Positions 40,823 through 49,840 of a DNA stretch of 64,000 nt are shown here, piece after piece. The DNA is taken from NCBI GenBank assembly GCA_937920085.1, contig CALETE010000029.1, positions 1 through 64,000 on the forward strand, read 5' to 3'. The translations under genes and the position numbers were made by a program. This stretch comes from an uncultured Alphaproteobacteria bacterium (GTDB lineage: Bacteria > Pseudomonadota > Alphaproteobacteria > Caulobacterales > Caulobacteraceae). The stretch's first letter is position 1. Every line of letters starts with the position of its first letter. The notes below the pieces were generated by a model, which was not told where the DNA came from, made no database searches, and saw only the letters and a list, made by a program, of their open reading frames with translations.

Positions 40823-42295
40823 ATGTCCGACCTGACACGCTTGACGCTAAAGGCCGCGTTAGATGGCCTTCAATCCAAGACCTTTTCTTCTGTTGAACTC
40901 ACTCAGGCTCACATTGATGCTGTGGCTCAGGCGAGGGCGCTCAATGCCTTCGTTTTGGAGACCCCAGAAAAGGCGCTCTCTATGGCCGCTGACGCCGATG
41001 CGCGCCGGGCAAAGGGTGAAGCTGGCCCGCTGACGGGGGCTCCCCTAGGCGTGAAGGACCTATTCTGCACTAAGGGTGTTCGCACCACAGCCAGCTCGAA
41101 CATCCTTGGCAATTTTGTTCCCGAGTATGAATCCACGGTCACATCCAACCTCTGGCGGGATGGGGCGGTCATGCTGGGCAAGCTCAATCTCGATGAGTTT
41201 GCCATGGGCTCGTCCAATGAGACGTCTGCCTTCGGGCCGGTGGTCAATCCCTGGCGGCGCAATGGCAGCGATGCCAAGCTGACACCCGGCGGGTCATCTG
41301 GCGGGTCTGCGGCTTCAGTGGCCGCCGATCTCTGCTTGGGGGCGACGGCGACCGACACGGGCGGCTCTATCCGTCAGCCGGCGGCGTTCACCGGGACTGT
41401 GGGTGTCAAACCGACCTATGGCCGCTGCTCTCGCTGGGGCGTGGTTGCCTTTGCATCTTCGCTGGATCAAGCGGGGCCGATCGCCAAGACCGTCGAAGAC
41501 GCCGCCATTCTGCTGACCTCTATGGCGGGGCACGATGCAAAAGACGCCACAAGCCTTGATGTGGCGACACCAGACTTTGCGAGCTTTGTCGGCAAGTCGG
41601 TCAAGGGGCTGAGGATCGGAATTCCGAAGGAATATCGTGTTGACGGTATGCCAGCCGAGATCGACGCGCTTTGGGAGCAAGGAATCGCCTGGCTGAAAGA
41701 TGCGGGGTGCGAAATTGTCGAAGTTTCACTACCGCATACCAAGTACGCGCTCCCGGCCTATTACATCGTCGCACCGGCAGAGGCGTCTTCGAATCTCGCC
41801 AGATATGACGGCATGAGGTTTGGCTTGCGAGTCGAGGGCGGCAACCTGATGGAGACTTACGAGAACACCCGGGCCAAGGGATTTGGCGAGGAAGTCAAAC
41901 GCCGGATTCTTATTGGCACCTATGTGCTCTCAGCGGGCTATTATGACGCCTATTATCTCAAGGCGCTCAAGGTCCGGCGTCGTATTGCCGACGATTTTGA
42001 TCAGGCCTTTCAGAAGGTCGACGCGCTCCTTACGCCGACAGCACCCTCTGCAGCATTTGGTCTCGGCGAAAATGCCAACGATCCAGTGGCGATGTATCTC
42101 AACGACATCTTCACCGTGACGGTAAACCTCGCCGGGCTGCCAGGGATGAGCCTACCTGCAGGCGTTGATGTCAATGGTCTGCCCTTAGGTCTTCAGCTAA
42201 TTGGCCGCACTTTGGATGAAGGCACCTTGTTTTCCTTGGGTGGAGCCTTGGAAAAGGCAGCAGACTTCCGAGCCAAACCCGCCAAGTGGTGGTAG
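40823..42295 (+). CDS. gatA: Asp-tRNA(Asn)/Glu-tRNA(Gln) amidotransferase subunit A
   Basis: A 490-residue amidase-signature enzyme that releases ammonia from glutamine for transamidation of mischarged tRNA. The Ser-cis-Ser-Lys catalytic set is visible: Lys in LGVKDLFCT, Ser in PGGSSGGSAASVAA, and Ser in TDTGGSIRQPAAF. The length matches the family. It is directly downstream of gatC. gatB is separated from it by the terminator and a small opposite-strand gene. Confidence 0.98.
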   Translation: MSDLTRLTLKAALDGLQSKTFSSVELTQAHIDAVAQARALNAFVLETPEKALSMAADADARRAKGEAGPLTGAPLGVKDLFCTKGVRTTASSNILGNFVPEYESTVTSNLWRDGAVMLGKLNLDEFAMGSSNETSAFGPVVNPWRRNGSDAKLTPGGSSGGSAASVAADLCLGATATDTGGSIRQPAAFTGTVGVKPTYGRCSRWGVVAFASSLDQAGPIAKTVEDAAILLTSMAGHDAKDATSLDVATPDFASFVGKSVKGLRIGIPKEYRVDGMPAEIDALWEQGIAWLKDAGCEIVEVSLPHTKYALPAYYIVAPAEASSNLARYDGMRFGLRVEGGNLMETYENTRAKGFGEEVKRRILIGTYVLSAGYYDAYYLKALKVRRRIADDFDQAFQKVDALLTPTAPSAAFGLGENANDPVAMYLNDIFTVTVNLAGLPGMSLPAGVDVNGLPLGLQLIGRTLDEGTLFSLGGALEKAADFRAKPAKWW

Positions 42296-42322
42296 ACAAT
42301 TACACCTTGGTGCAGACCTAAA

Positions 42323-42356
42323 AAAAGCCCCCAAGCCTGACGGCGAGGGGGCTTTT
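42323..42356. terminator. bidirectional terminator between gatA and the small secreted protein gene
   Basis: AAAAGCCCCC (42323-42332) pairs perfectly with GGGGGCTTTT (42347-42356) around a 14-base loop. A-run and T-run flank both sides, so it can stop transcription of both convergent genes. Confidence 0.85.
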
Positions 42357-42378
42357 CATCTCAGATCGAGCTGATCTC

Positions 42379-42672
42379 TTACTGCTTAGGCAGCTTGTCC
42401 AAATCAGCTTGGACCGCGGCGATTTGCTCGTCGGTCAAAGCGCCCTGGCTCATAGGCTGAAGAGCCTTCAGGGTCATGGCCTTGAACTGATCGAAAGCCG
42501 GATGAGCGGTGAGCATGGGGATGTCTTTGTCGAGAATCGCCTTGGTAACCGGGTTTGCGGCCAGGTCTGCGATCGGGGTGGTTTCGACGTTGGGGGCGTC
42601 CGCGGCGAGGGCAGCGCCCGCGGTGAGCATCAGGGACAAGCCAGCTAGGCCGGCGGCGAACATCTTCTTCAT
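42379..42672 (-). CDS. small secreted protein of unknown function
   Basis: A 97-residue protein with a clear signal peptide (MKKMFAAGLAGLSLMLTAGA, cleavage after ALA about residue 23). The mature part is about 74 residues, helical, rich in Ala, Asp and Gln, and has no cysteine or motif I recognise. The start at 42672 is chosen because it begins the signal peptide; the frame is open much further upstream into gatB. It lies between gatA and gatB on the opposite strand, with its promoter back to back with gatB. Confidence 0.8.
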   Translation of the reverse strand: MKKMFAAGLAGLSLMLTAGAALAADAPNVETTPIADLAANPVTKAILDKDIPMLTAHPAFDQFKAMTLKALQPMSQGALTDEQIAAVQADLDKLPKQ

Positions 42673-42777
42673 GACGGGTTCCTTCCCGGGGAGGTTTATA
42701 GCGCGCGCAGAAAGCGCGATTTCGATGAGTTGCGCAAGGCCCTTCCGCTTCGTCTCAGTCGGCACTAGAAGCAGCTT

Positions 42778-44241
42778 ATGTCTGATACTTCGAAGCTGAT
42801 CCAAGGCCGAACCGGCCAGTGGGAAATTGTTCTGGGCCTGGAAATTCACGCCCAGGTCGCCTCGCATGCCAAGCTCTTCTCTGGAGCCGCCGTGGGATTT
42901 GGCGCAGGGCCAAACCAGCAGGTGAGCCTGGTCGATGTGGCGATGCCGGGTATGTTGCCGGTCATCAACCGTCACTGCGTCGAGCAGGCAGTCAGAACGG
43001 GCTTGGGTCTTAAGGCCCAGATTAATCTGCGGAGCCTGTTTGATCGGAAGAATTATTTCTATCCGGACCTGCCTCAGGGGTATCAGATCAGCCAGTTCAA
43101 GGACCCGATCGTCGGTGAGGGCGAGGTCATTGTTGAACGCGATGACGGGACCACCTTCACCGTCGGTATTGAGCGCCTGCATCTGGAACAGGATGCTGGC
43201 AAGAGCCTGCACGACCAGGACCCTAATGCCACCTTCATGGACTATAATCGTGCTGGCACGGCGCTGATGGAAATCGTCTCTCGCCCGGACATGCGCTCTT
43301 CAGACGAGGCGGCGGCCTATGTGAAAAAGGTCCGCACCATCCTGGTCTATCTGGGCACCTGCGACGGCGACATGGAGAAGGGTAATCTCCGGGCCGACGT
43401 GAATGTGTCCGTGCGTCGTCCCGGCGAAGGCTTAGGAACCCGTTGCGAGATTAAGAACGTCAATTCCTATCGTTATATTCAGCAAGCCATTGAATATGAG
43501 GCCCGCCGGCAGGTCGAAATTCTCGAAGATGGCGGCAAGATCGATCAGGAAACCCGACTTTTCGACCCGACCAAGGTCGAGACCCGCTCCATGCGATCCA
43601 AGGAAGAAGCCCACGACTATCGCTACTTCCCGGACCCTGATCTGCTCCCACTGGATCTTGATCCGGCCTGGGTGAAGGCCATCGAGGCGTCCTTGCCGGA
43701 ACTGCCAGATGCCAAGAAGGCGCGGCTGCAGTCGCAATATGGCCTCACTGCCTATGACGCTGGCGTGCTGATTATCGAGCAGGCTCGGGCTGACTTTTTC
43801 GAGGCCGCCGCGGCGGGCAGGGACGCTAAACTGGTCTCTAACTGGGTGACCAATGAACTGGCGGCCAAGCTTACGGCGGGCAATCTCGAAATAGGAGACA
43901 GCCCACTTAAGCCAGACGAGATTGCGGAACTGGTGGCACTAATTGAAGAGGGCGTAATCTCCTCCAAGATTGCCAAGGACGTGTTTGAGCGCATGTGGGC
44001 TGGGGATGGGCGTCCGCGAGCTATTGTGGAGGCGCAGGGACTGCAGCAGGTGTCTGACACCGGTGCTCTTGAAAAGATCATTGATGATCTGATTGCGGGC
44101 AATCCCGGGCAGGCGAACTCGGTAAAAGAAAAGCCCCAGGCCATTGGCTGGTTTGTGGGCCAAGTGATGAAGGCGACGGGCGGCAAGGCCAATCCCGGCG
44201 CTGTCAATCAGTTGCTCAAGTCCAAGCTTGGTATCGACTAG
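42778..44241 (+). CDS. gatB: Asp-tRNA(Asn)/Glu-tRNA(Gln) amidotransferase subunit B
   Basis: A 487-residue kinase-like subunit that phosphorylates and amidates Glu-tRNA(Gln) or Asp-tRNA(Asn). Typical blocks are EIVLGLEIHAQVASHAKLFS, RKNYFYPDLPQGYQISQ, VNVSVRRPGE and EAHDYRYFPDPDLLP, with the tRNA-binding YqeY-like tail (IGWFVGQVMKATGGKANPGA). A GlnRS is therefore probably absent, or AsnRS is absent; neither can be judged from this window. Confidence 0.98.
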   Translation: MSDTSKLIQGRTGQWEIVLGLEIHAQVASHAKLFSGAAVGFGAGPNQQVSLVDVAMPGMLPVINRHCVEQAVRTGLGLKAQINLRSLFDRKNYFYPDLPQGYQISQFKDPIVGEGEVIVERDDGTTFTVGIERLHLEQDAGKSLHDQDPNATFMDYNRAGTALMEIVSRPDMRSSDEAAAYVKKVRTILVYLGTCDGDMEKGNLRADVNVSVRRPGEGLGTRCEIKNVNSYRYIQQAIEYEARRQVEILEDGGKIDQETRLFDPTKVETRSMRSKEEAHDYRYFPDPDLLPLDLDPAWVKAIEASLPELPDAKKARLQSQYGLTAYDAGVLIIEQARADFFEAAAAGRDAKLVSNWVTNELAAKLTAGNLEIGDSPLKPDEIAELVALIEEGVISSKIAKDVFERMWAGDGRPRAIVEAQGLQQVSDTGALEKIIDDLIAGNPGQANSVKEKPQAIGWFVGQVMKATGGKANPGAVNQLLKSKLGID

Positions 44242-44254
44242 TTCGACCTTGCAA

Positions 44255-44274
44255 AGGGGGGGCGCCGCCCCCCT
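44255..44274. terminator. GC hairpin between gatB and the S9 peptidase gene
   Basis: A run of seven G followed by CGCCG and a run of six C forms a very stable stem between two convergent genes. There is no T-run, so it is a terminator-like hairpin rather than a classical intrinsic terminator. Confidence 0.5.
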
Positions 44275-44288
44275 AAGTCCTGGGCGCG

Positions 44289-46346
44289 CTATTTCCCTGT
44301 CCAGCGGTCTAGCCAGTTGAAGACGGTATCGTGCCATTGCAGGCCATTTTCTGGCTTGAGTACCCAGTGATTTTCATCAGGGAAGTAAAGGAACTGGCTG
44401 GGAACGCCCTTGCGCTGGAGGGCGGTAAAGGTCCCTAGGCCCTGTTCCAGCGGCACCCGGAAGTCATTCTGGCCGTGAATGACAAGCTCCGGCTTGTTCC
44501 AGTTGACCACGTGATTGACGGGGTTGAAGGTCTGGTAGCCCTTGGGATTGTCGTAGGGCGTGCCACCGTTTTCCCATTCAGAGAACCAAAGCTCCTCAGT
44601 GGAATAGCCCATGGCGTGGGTGTCAAAGAGGCCGTCATGATTGACGAGGCATTTCCAAGGCTTGGACCAGTTACCGGCGATCCAGTTGATCATGAAACCG
44701 CCATATGAGCCGCCGAGTGCGCAGGCCCGGTCCCCGTCCAGGAATGGATACTTTGCCAGAGCATAGGCCCAGCCCTTCTGGAGATCCTCCAGCGGGCGGT
44801 CACCCCAATGCTGGGAGATGGCGTCGGTGAAGCCCTGACCATAGCCCGTCGACCCATGGAAATCGACCATGACCACAGCATATCCATGGCCTGCATAGGT
44901 TTGAGCGTTCCAGCGATAATGGAACAGGTTGCCGAAGCTGCCCTGCGGCCCGCCATGGATCAGGAAGGCCACTGGATAGGACTTACCTGGCTGAAAATCG
45001 GCAGGTTTCACCACATACCCATAGACTGTTTCTCCATTCCAACCGGGGAAGGAAAACTGCTCGGCCTGCCCCATTGTGATACCAGAGAGCCGCTCAGCAT
45101 TGTGCGCGGTGAGGGGAATAGGCACCTTGGCCCCTGTGTCGAGCCGGTAGATTTGAGCGGGTGTCGAGAGGTTATCCTGGGTGAAGACCAAGCCCGTCTT
45201 CGTCAGGTCGAAATCTTGGACGTGCCCAGGTCCCGTCAGGGGAAGGGGGGCGTTAGGCTTGGTGGTCGAGAAGGCAAATATCCGTGTTTGTCCGAGATCT
45301 TGCGCCAAACCATAAAGCCGCTTGCTGTCCTTGGCCCAGGTGAAACCTTCAACGGATCGATCCCAATTTGCCGTGACTTCCTGAGTGGAACCGCTCTTGA
45401 GGTCACGCACCATCAAGGCATTGCGGTCGGACTCAAAACCCGGCCGCTTTGCCGCGAGCCATGCAAGCTTGGTCCCGTCTGGGGACATGGCCGGGGCGGC
45501 ATCACTGGCAAGATTGTCTGCGGTCAGGTTAACAGGTGCGCCTTGGCCCGTTATGGCCACTTGATACAGGTCAAAGTTGGTTTGCCAGGGCTCAGACTTT
45601 CCTGAGATTCGTGCCGAAAAGATCACCGATGTGCTGTCGGCGGAGACTGTGAAGTCACCCTGGCCCCCAAAGGGTTTGGATGGGATGTCGGCATCAAAAC
45701 CAGGGGTAAGTTCTATGGGCTCGCCCGAGGCGACGCCCTCTGTGCTAATAGCCATCGCAAAGAGGTGATTGCGGGTTCCGTCTGCCCACTCGTCCCAATG
45801 GCGGACGAACAAGCGATCATAGACCTTGCCCGAGGGGGTCTTGGGCGCGTTATTGCGATCTAGCGTGCACTTTAGGGTCGGACAATCGGGATATACCGCA
45901 AGGCCTAACACTAAAGTTTTGCCATTTGGGGCAAGGCGGAAGGTCAGCACGGGTAGGGGCAGGTTCGTAACTTGAGTGGCTTTTTCGCCGGCTGAATCTG
46001 TTCGCCAAACTTGCGGCGAGCCAGATCGGGCGGACATAAAATAGATCCACTTCCCATCCGCGGACCAACGACCAGAAGATGCGCCCCCGTCAGATATCCC
46101 CAAGCGTCGCGGGAGAGTCTTGGCGGAAAGGTCTAGCTTCCAAAGGCTGTGGACGCCCCGATTCTTCGACCAATCTGTCGATCGAAGGTCATAAATCGCA
46201 ACGTTATCAACCGGCGAGGCTTGAACATCTGATGCACGGTCAAAACTACCAAGATCTTTTGGAGTCATCCCCTTGATCTCGCCAGCCAGGGCCAAGGATG
46301 AGGCCGACACTGCGACGGCGACAAATGCAATCAAGATCCGACGCAT
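44289..46346 (-). CDS. S9 family prolyl oligopeptidase-type peptidase, secreted
   Basis: A 685-residue serine peptidase with a signal peptide (residues 1-21, ending LALA). An N-terminal beta-propeller built from WD40-like/TolB-like segments (GKWIYFMSARSGSPQ, SPDGTKLAWLA) is followed by an alpha/beta-hydrolase domain. The triad is Ser547 in ALGGSYGGFM, Asp in IHGQNDFRVP, and His in PDENHWVLKP. It probably works in the periplasm as a dipeptidyl or acylaminoacyl peptidase on short peptides. The specific peptide preference is unknown. Confidence 0.93.
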   Translation of the reverse strand: MRRILIAFVAVAVSASSLALAGEIKGMTPKDLGSFDRASDVQASPVDNVAIYDLRSTDWSKNRGVHSLWKLDLSAKTLPRRLGISDGGASSGRWSADGKWIYFMSARSGSPQVWRTDSAGEKATQVTNLPLPVLTFRLAPNGKTLVLGLAVYPDCPTLKCTLDRNNAPKTPSGKVYDRLFVRHWDEWADGTRNHLFAMAISTEGVASGEPIELTPGFDADIPSKPFGGQGDFTVSADSTSVIFSARISGKSEPWQTNFDLYQVAITGQGAPVNLTADNLASDAAPAMSPDGTKLAWLAAKRPGFESDRNALMVRDLKSGSTQEVTANWDRSVEGFTWAKDSKRLYGLAQDLGQTRIFAFSTTKPNAPLPLTGPGHVQDFDLTKTGLVFTQDNLSTPAQIYRLDTGAKVPIPLTAHNAERLSGITMGQAEQFSFPGWNGETVYGYVVKPADFQPGKSYPVAFLIHGGPQGSFGNLFHYRWNAQTYAGHGYAVVMVDFHGSTGYGQGFTDAISQHWGDRPLEDLQKGWAYALAKYPFLDGDRACALGGSYGGFMINWIAGNWSKPWKCLVNHDGLFDTHAMGYSTEELWFSEWENGGTPYDNPKGYQTFNPVNHVVNWNKPELVIHGQNDFRVPLEQGLGTFTALQRKGVPSQFLYFPDENHWVLKPENGLQWHDTVFNWLDRWTGK

Positions 46347-46429
46347 ATTTGATCAGGTCCTTCGAACGGAAAACATATTGGTTCGCTATCACAGGGCACA
46401 GACGGTAGCCAATGCCGTGACAGGGCGTG

Positions 46430-48376
46430 TTAGGCCGCTTCGACTGTGGGAGCGGGCACATAACCCAGCTCTTGCAATCGATAGCCCTCTACATTGATGA
46501 GTTTTGACACACTGAGGTTCGGCTGTGTTCGCAGTATGTCTAGGAAGGCCTGGCGGCGTGGCGCAGGTACCAACCTCATTGGACCACGATCCCCAGCCAG
46601 CGGAACGTGGGAGTCGACGAGAATTTCTGAACACTCGAGACTGAGCGATGGGAAGCGGCTGAAGACCTCTGGACTGAAAAGGTTTAGCTCTTCCGTTGCA
46701 GTTTCCGCCGAGTTTTGAATAGCCTGGATTATCGCGGCATCAAAGGCAGCCTTATAGGTTTCAAGAATCCTCACGCTGAATTTGATGTTTAGCTTGTCGA
46801 AGTCTTGATCGATGAGTTTTTGAAAATTCGGCTCAAGACTGAAGTGCGCGCGAATATCGTCCTCGGTATCGAACCATTCTGCCTGCGATGCGCTTTCAAA
46901 TTCCTGCCAAAACGCTGAGGTTTGAGGTGCGCTCAGGGTCTCTTTCAGAAGGCTCAGGATTACATCGAGGGGATTGGTTCCATGGCCCTGGGCGATCTTT
47001 AGGAGCGGCTTATAGACATCGATGTTCCAGCAAAAATCGACCAGAAAATGTAGGCGTCTCAGGAAGAATAGGTCCTGCTCCGACATGGTCGACGTCGATC
47101 TGAGGCTTTCTTCAACCTCGAATGTCCTGATTTCATCGCCATCAGGGGTCCGGTAAGCCCCCGCGTCGCCGTGGATTAGGCGGTAACGGGTCTTGAACTC
47201 AAACTTGGTCCGCGTTTCCTCTGAGTTGGTCTCAGCCCCGGCAAGCAGCCGCATATTGTGATTGAGAATGACATCGACCCCGGCGTCGAACAGTTCCCTC
47301 AACCCCTCAAGGTGGGTTCCGAGGGTTTCTGCGGGCAGGGGGACGATGACGTCTGAAGCCGTCACGGCCCCAGCATCATGGAATAGCTCTTGGTACTTTC
47401 GATAGGTTTCAAGGGAGATATTGTCCCGCTTGATTTCCTTTAGAACCTCTTGATTCATGCTCTGGACAGCCATCACGGGCATGACCATATCGCCCAGAAT
47501 ATTGGCGATCTCCAGGTTGCGATCCGTTACATTTTTGGCCATCCACATTTGGCAGAAGTCTGGAGCGCCATATTTGTCTTTGACGGCTCGGATGGCGTGC
47601 GCAAGCTCCACATCGCGCTTGAGCAAACCGAAATTGGCGTCGCAAATGATCCACTTTCGAGCCTGCGAGCGGGCACCAACATAGGCGATTTCCGCCATGG
47701 CGGTTTCAAGACTAAAGCGTCGTACAAGATCTTTCGACGCCATGCCCCAGGCGCAGAAGGTGCACTGGAATGGGCAGCCACGGTTTGTCTCAAGAAGCGG
47801 GCACATTCCTGCATCCAGAAATTCATCCAGATAGCCATCGAGATAGGGTGATGGAACGCCGGTTATCTCTCTCGTTAGCTTACGCTCACGGGTTGCTCGA
47901 ACAGTGTCGCCCTCAAGCCAGATAACGTTGTTAGGCAATAGGCTCTCGTCGGATGCCCCCTGCTGCCACCAGGCGATCAGTTCAGCAAAAGGCTCCTCCC
48001 CGCCATCCACCACCGCAAAGTCCGCATAGCTGTGGCGCTTTAGGAAGGTCTTCCGCCGGTCCGCCTCAGGATCGATATTCGGCCCTCCGACAACAATGAG
48101 GGCGTCTGGTAGTTTGCTACGAACATAAGCACCAATCTGCAGGTTTAAATTTTCATTCCACCCGTAATTGGTCATGCCGATGATATCGGGGGCTTCATTG
48201 GCGATAGCCGCTAAAAACTTCTCCGGGTGCTTGAAAAGGGTAATATCCACTGCTGATCCGAACGCCGCTATAGCGTAGGCCTTGATGTACCCAATGCCCA
48301 AAGGCACGGTCTGAGCCGCATCATTGACGGCCTGGGTGTGCGCGAGGTCCGCAAGATAGATCTTTGTTTTTGCCAT
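46430..48376 (-). CDS. B12-binding-domain radical SAM protein
   Basis: A 648-residue protein with a cobalamin-binding-like domain (about residues 1-150; IVVGGPNIDPEADRRKTF and VVDGGEEPFAEL) and a radical SAM barrel with the cluster motif CPFQCTFCAWG (CxxxCxxC). The last ~200 residues are helical with no family I recognise. Class B cobalamin radical SAM enzymes methylate carbon or phosphorus, or rearrange rings. Here the substrate is unknown. The start at 48376 (MAKTKIYLADLA) is preferred to an ATG 34 codons upstream, because it begins the first strand of the domain. It stands alone, just before the holdfast locus. Confidence 0.85.
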   Translation of the reverse strand: MAKTKIYLADLAHTQAVNDAAQTVPLGIGYIKAYAIAAFGSAVDITLFKHPEKFLAAIANEAPDIIGMTNYGWNENLNLQIGAYVRSKLPDALIVVGGPNIDPEADRRKTFLKRHSYADFAVVDGGEEPFAELIAWWQQGASDESLLPNNVIWLEGDTVRATRERKLTREITGVPSPYLDGYLDEFLDAGMCPLLETNRGCPFQCTFCAWGMASKDLVRRFSLETAMAEIAYVGARSQARKWIICDANFGLLKRDVELAHAIRAVKDKYGAPDFCQMWMAKNVTDRNLEIANILGDMVMPVMAVQSMNQEVLKEIKRDNISLETYRKYQELFHDAGAVTASDVIVPLPAETLGTHLEGLRELFDAGVDVILNHNMRLLAGAETNSEETRTKFEFKTRYRLIHGDAGAYRTPDGDEIRTFEVEESLRSTSTMSEQDLFFLRRLHFLVDFCWNIDVYKPLLKIAQGHGTNPLDVILSLLKETLSAPQTSAFWQEFESASQAEWFDTEDDIRAHFSLEPNFQKLIDQDFDKLNIKFSVRILETYKAAFDAAIIQAIQNSAETATEELNLFSPEVFSRFPSLSLECSEILVDSHVPLAGDRGPMRLVPAPRRQAFLDILRTQPNLSVSKLINVEGYRLQELGYVPAPTVEAA

Positions 48377-48716
48377 TATCCCATCCCCCCGTTGGTGAAA
48401 GGCTAGGGTGATTGCCCGTTTTGTGGAAAGTCTTTTCCAGGCCTCAGATGCAAAAGGCCGGGAAGGTGCAATGGGCACCTAAGCCTGGGAAAGTGAGAAG
48501 ACTTATTTAGTCCGGACACTGCCCATCTCGGCTTCGCAAACGCGCTCAAGATGTGTTGTTTTAAATGGCGAGAGACGTTCCCGTAAGTTATCAAATGAAA
48601 TGCCAAGTCTTTCAGCGCTTAACTATATCTTTAGTGAAGATAGACTTTCATCGAAGCGTCGGACCGAGGGCGGTCTCCAGAATGGAGCCCGGTCGGTCGA
48701 AAAAGGGATTGGGCAC
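48377..48716. other. divergent intergenic region before the holdfast locus
   Basis: About 340 bp between the radical SAM start and the likely Sel1-like start. It probably contains both promoters. I see TTAA-N7-TTTA at 48619-48633, one mismatch from a CtrA box. The frame of the Sel1-like gene is open from 48600, so a longer start is possible, but the extra residues look non-conserved. Nothing else is recognisable. Confidence 0.4.
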
Positions 48717-48986
48717 ATGCTTGCGAGCGTGGAAGCGGACGTTGGATTACCGTTGCCAGGGCCGAATGCAACGGGCGATGAGCTATTCAAATTGGGCATG
48801 CTCTATTCGACGGGGCAGGGTGGCGCGCCTTTGGATTTTATCTCGGCGCACATGCTGTTCAACCTAGCGGCCATGCGCGGGTCCAATGAGGGCAAGGTTT
48901 ACCGCAAAGAATTAAGCCAGGAAATGGGCGCAGAGGAAGTTGCCGAAGCGCAGCGGGCGGCAAGAGAGTGGCTAGCGCAGGGTTAG
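48717..48986 (+). CDS. small Sel1-like repeat protein
   Basis: An 89-residue protein with one Sel1/TPR-like unit: DELFKLGMLYSTGQGGAPLD, then AHMLFNLAAMRGSNEGKVYR and AEAQRAAREWLAQ. Small proteins of this pattern are widespread in alphaproteobacteria with no fixed function. The start at 48717 (MLASVEADVG) fits other family members better than the upstream ATG at 48600. It is convergent with hfsD, 16 bp between the stops. Confidence 0.75.
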   Translation: MLASVEADVGLPLPGPNATGDELFKLGMLYSTGQGGAPLDFISAHMLFNLAAMRGSNEGKVYRKELSQEMGAEEVAEAQRAAREWLAQG

Positions 48987-49002
48987 GCTTCCCAAGGGAA
49001 GT

Positions 49003-49752
49003 TTAATTTTTGGGTGTGCCCAGGGCGTAGCTAAAGCCCAATTGGATAGGCGACAGGTCACGAACGTATTGCTGTACGAAGAGCGCCGCGTTGGCGACGC
49101 CACTCTTTGGCACATAGACAATGTCAAAGCGGCGCAGTGGCACGAGGTCAGCCGTGCCAGACGCCAGTCCCTTTTTCAGATTAATGGTCTTGATCATGCC
49201 AAGGCCTGCGGGGCCGCGGCGTAGGATTATGACCCTTCGTCTATCCGAGGAATTGGTAAAGTCCCCTGCCTGAATAATGGCACGTAGGGCGTCGCTGTCG
49301 CCCACAAGGTCTAGGACACCAGGGGTTTTGACCTCTCCGCCAACAAAGACTTTCAGCGGTGCCGCTTTTAGGGTGATGTCAACCTGCGGCCGCAAAAGTT
49401 GCTGGGCGTAAGCCTGCACGAGGTCATCATGAACCTCGTCTGCGGTGCGATCAGCGACCATGAAGCTCCCTATGAGGGGAAGTCGAATCCGGCCGTCCGG
49501 TTGCACCTGGACAGCCTTGGATAACTCGGGTGCCGTGGGAAGGCTGACCTCTAACTCATCGCCAGGGTAAAACCGGTAGGGCGGTTCGTAGTCGCTCCAA
49601 GACGCGTACGGAATGTCCTGGAATTGTGCCTGGGAGGCAGGTGGCCTTGTTCTGGGATCGAAATCGGCTTTTGGGGGCGCAGACGCGCAACCAGCGGCAA
49701 GGATGACGAGTGCCAAGGTAGGACCGATCAAGCCTGTGAGAGGTCTTTGCAT
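49003..49752 (-). CDS. hfsD: holdfast polysaccharide export outer-membrane lipoprotein HfsD (Wza-type)
   Basis: A 249-residue lipoprotein with lipobox LAAGC around Cys22, a polysaccharide export (PES) domain (YRFYPGDELEVSL, QVQPDGRIRLPLIG) and one SLBB-like beta-grasp segment (KVFVGGEVKTPGVLDLVG). It corresponds to the outer-membrane secretin-like pore of holdfast export. The C-terminus (AALFVQQYVRDLSPIQLG) is a Wza-type membrane helix. It is divergent from hfsA. The assignment to HfsD rests on the neighbouring hfsA-hfsB-hfsC and hfsE-H genes. Confidence 0.9.
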   Translation of the reverse strand: MQRPLTGLIGPTLALVILAAGCASAPPKADFDPRTRPPASQAQFQDIPYASWSDYEPPYRFYPGDELEVSLPTAPELSKAVQVQPDGRIRLPLIGSFMVADRTADEVHDDLVQAYAQQLLRPQVDITLKAAPLKVFVGGEVKTPGVLDLVGDSDALRAIIQAGDFTNSSDRRRVIILRRGPAGLGMIKTINLKKGLASGTADLVPLRRFDIVYVPKSGVANAALFVQQYVRDLSPIQLGFSYALGTPKN

Positions 49753-49802
49753 GCGGCGGAGGGTTAATGAGAATGGGTAATAGAACGTTAATGCCCTGAG
49801 GC

Positions 49803-49817
49803 GAGACTGCCAGTCTC
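49803..49817. promoter_or_regulatory. perfect inverted repeat in the hfsD/hfsA divergent promoter region
   Basis: GAGACT (49803-49808), spacer GCC, AGTCTC (49812-49817). It sits in the 88-bp region between the divergent starts of hfsD and hfsA, 23 bp before hfsA. It may be an operator for a dimeric regulator or a 5' UTR hairpin. No T-run follows. Confidence 0.45.
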
Positions 49818-49840
49818 AAACCTAGAAATCTCAGAGTTTA

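Noticed and set aside
42673..43212. N-terminal extension of the small secreted protein into gatB
   Set aside because: The extension is antisense to conserved gatB sequence, and the shorter start at 42672 begins a clear signal peptide.
44808..45605. 265-codon open frame on the plus strand inside the S9 peptidase gene
   Set aside because: Antisense to conserved propeller and hydrolase sequence of the peptidase; no recognisable protein features.
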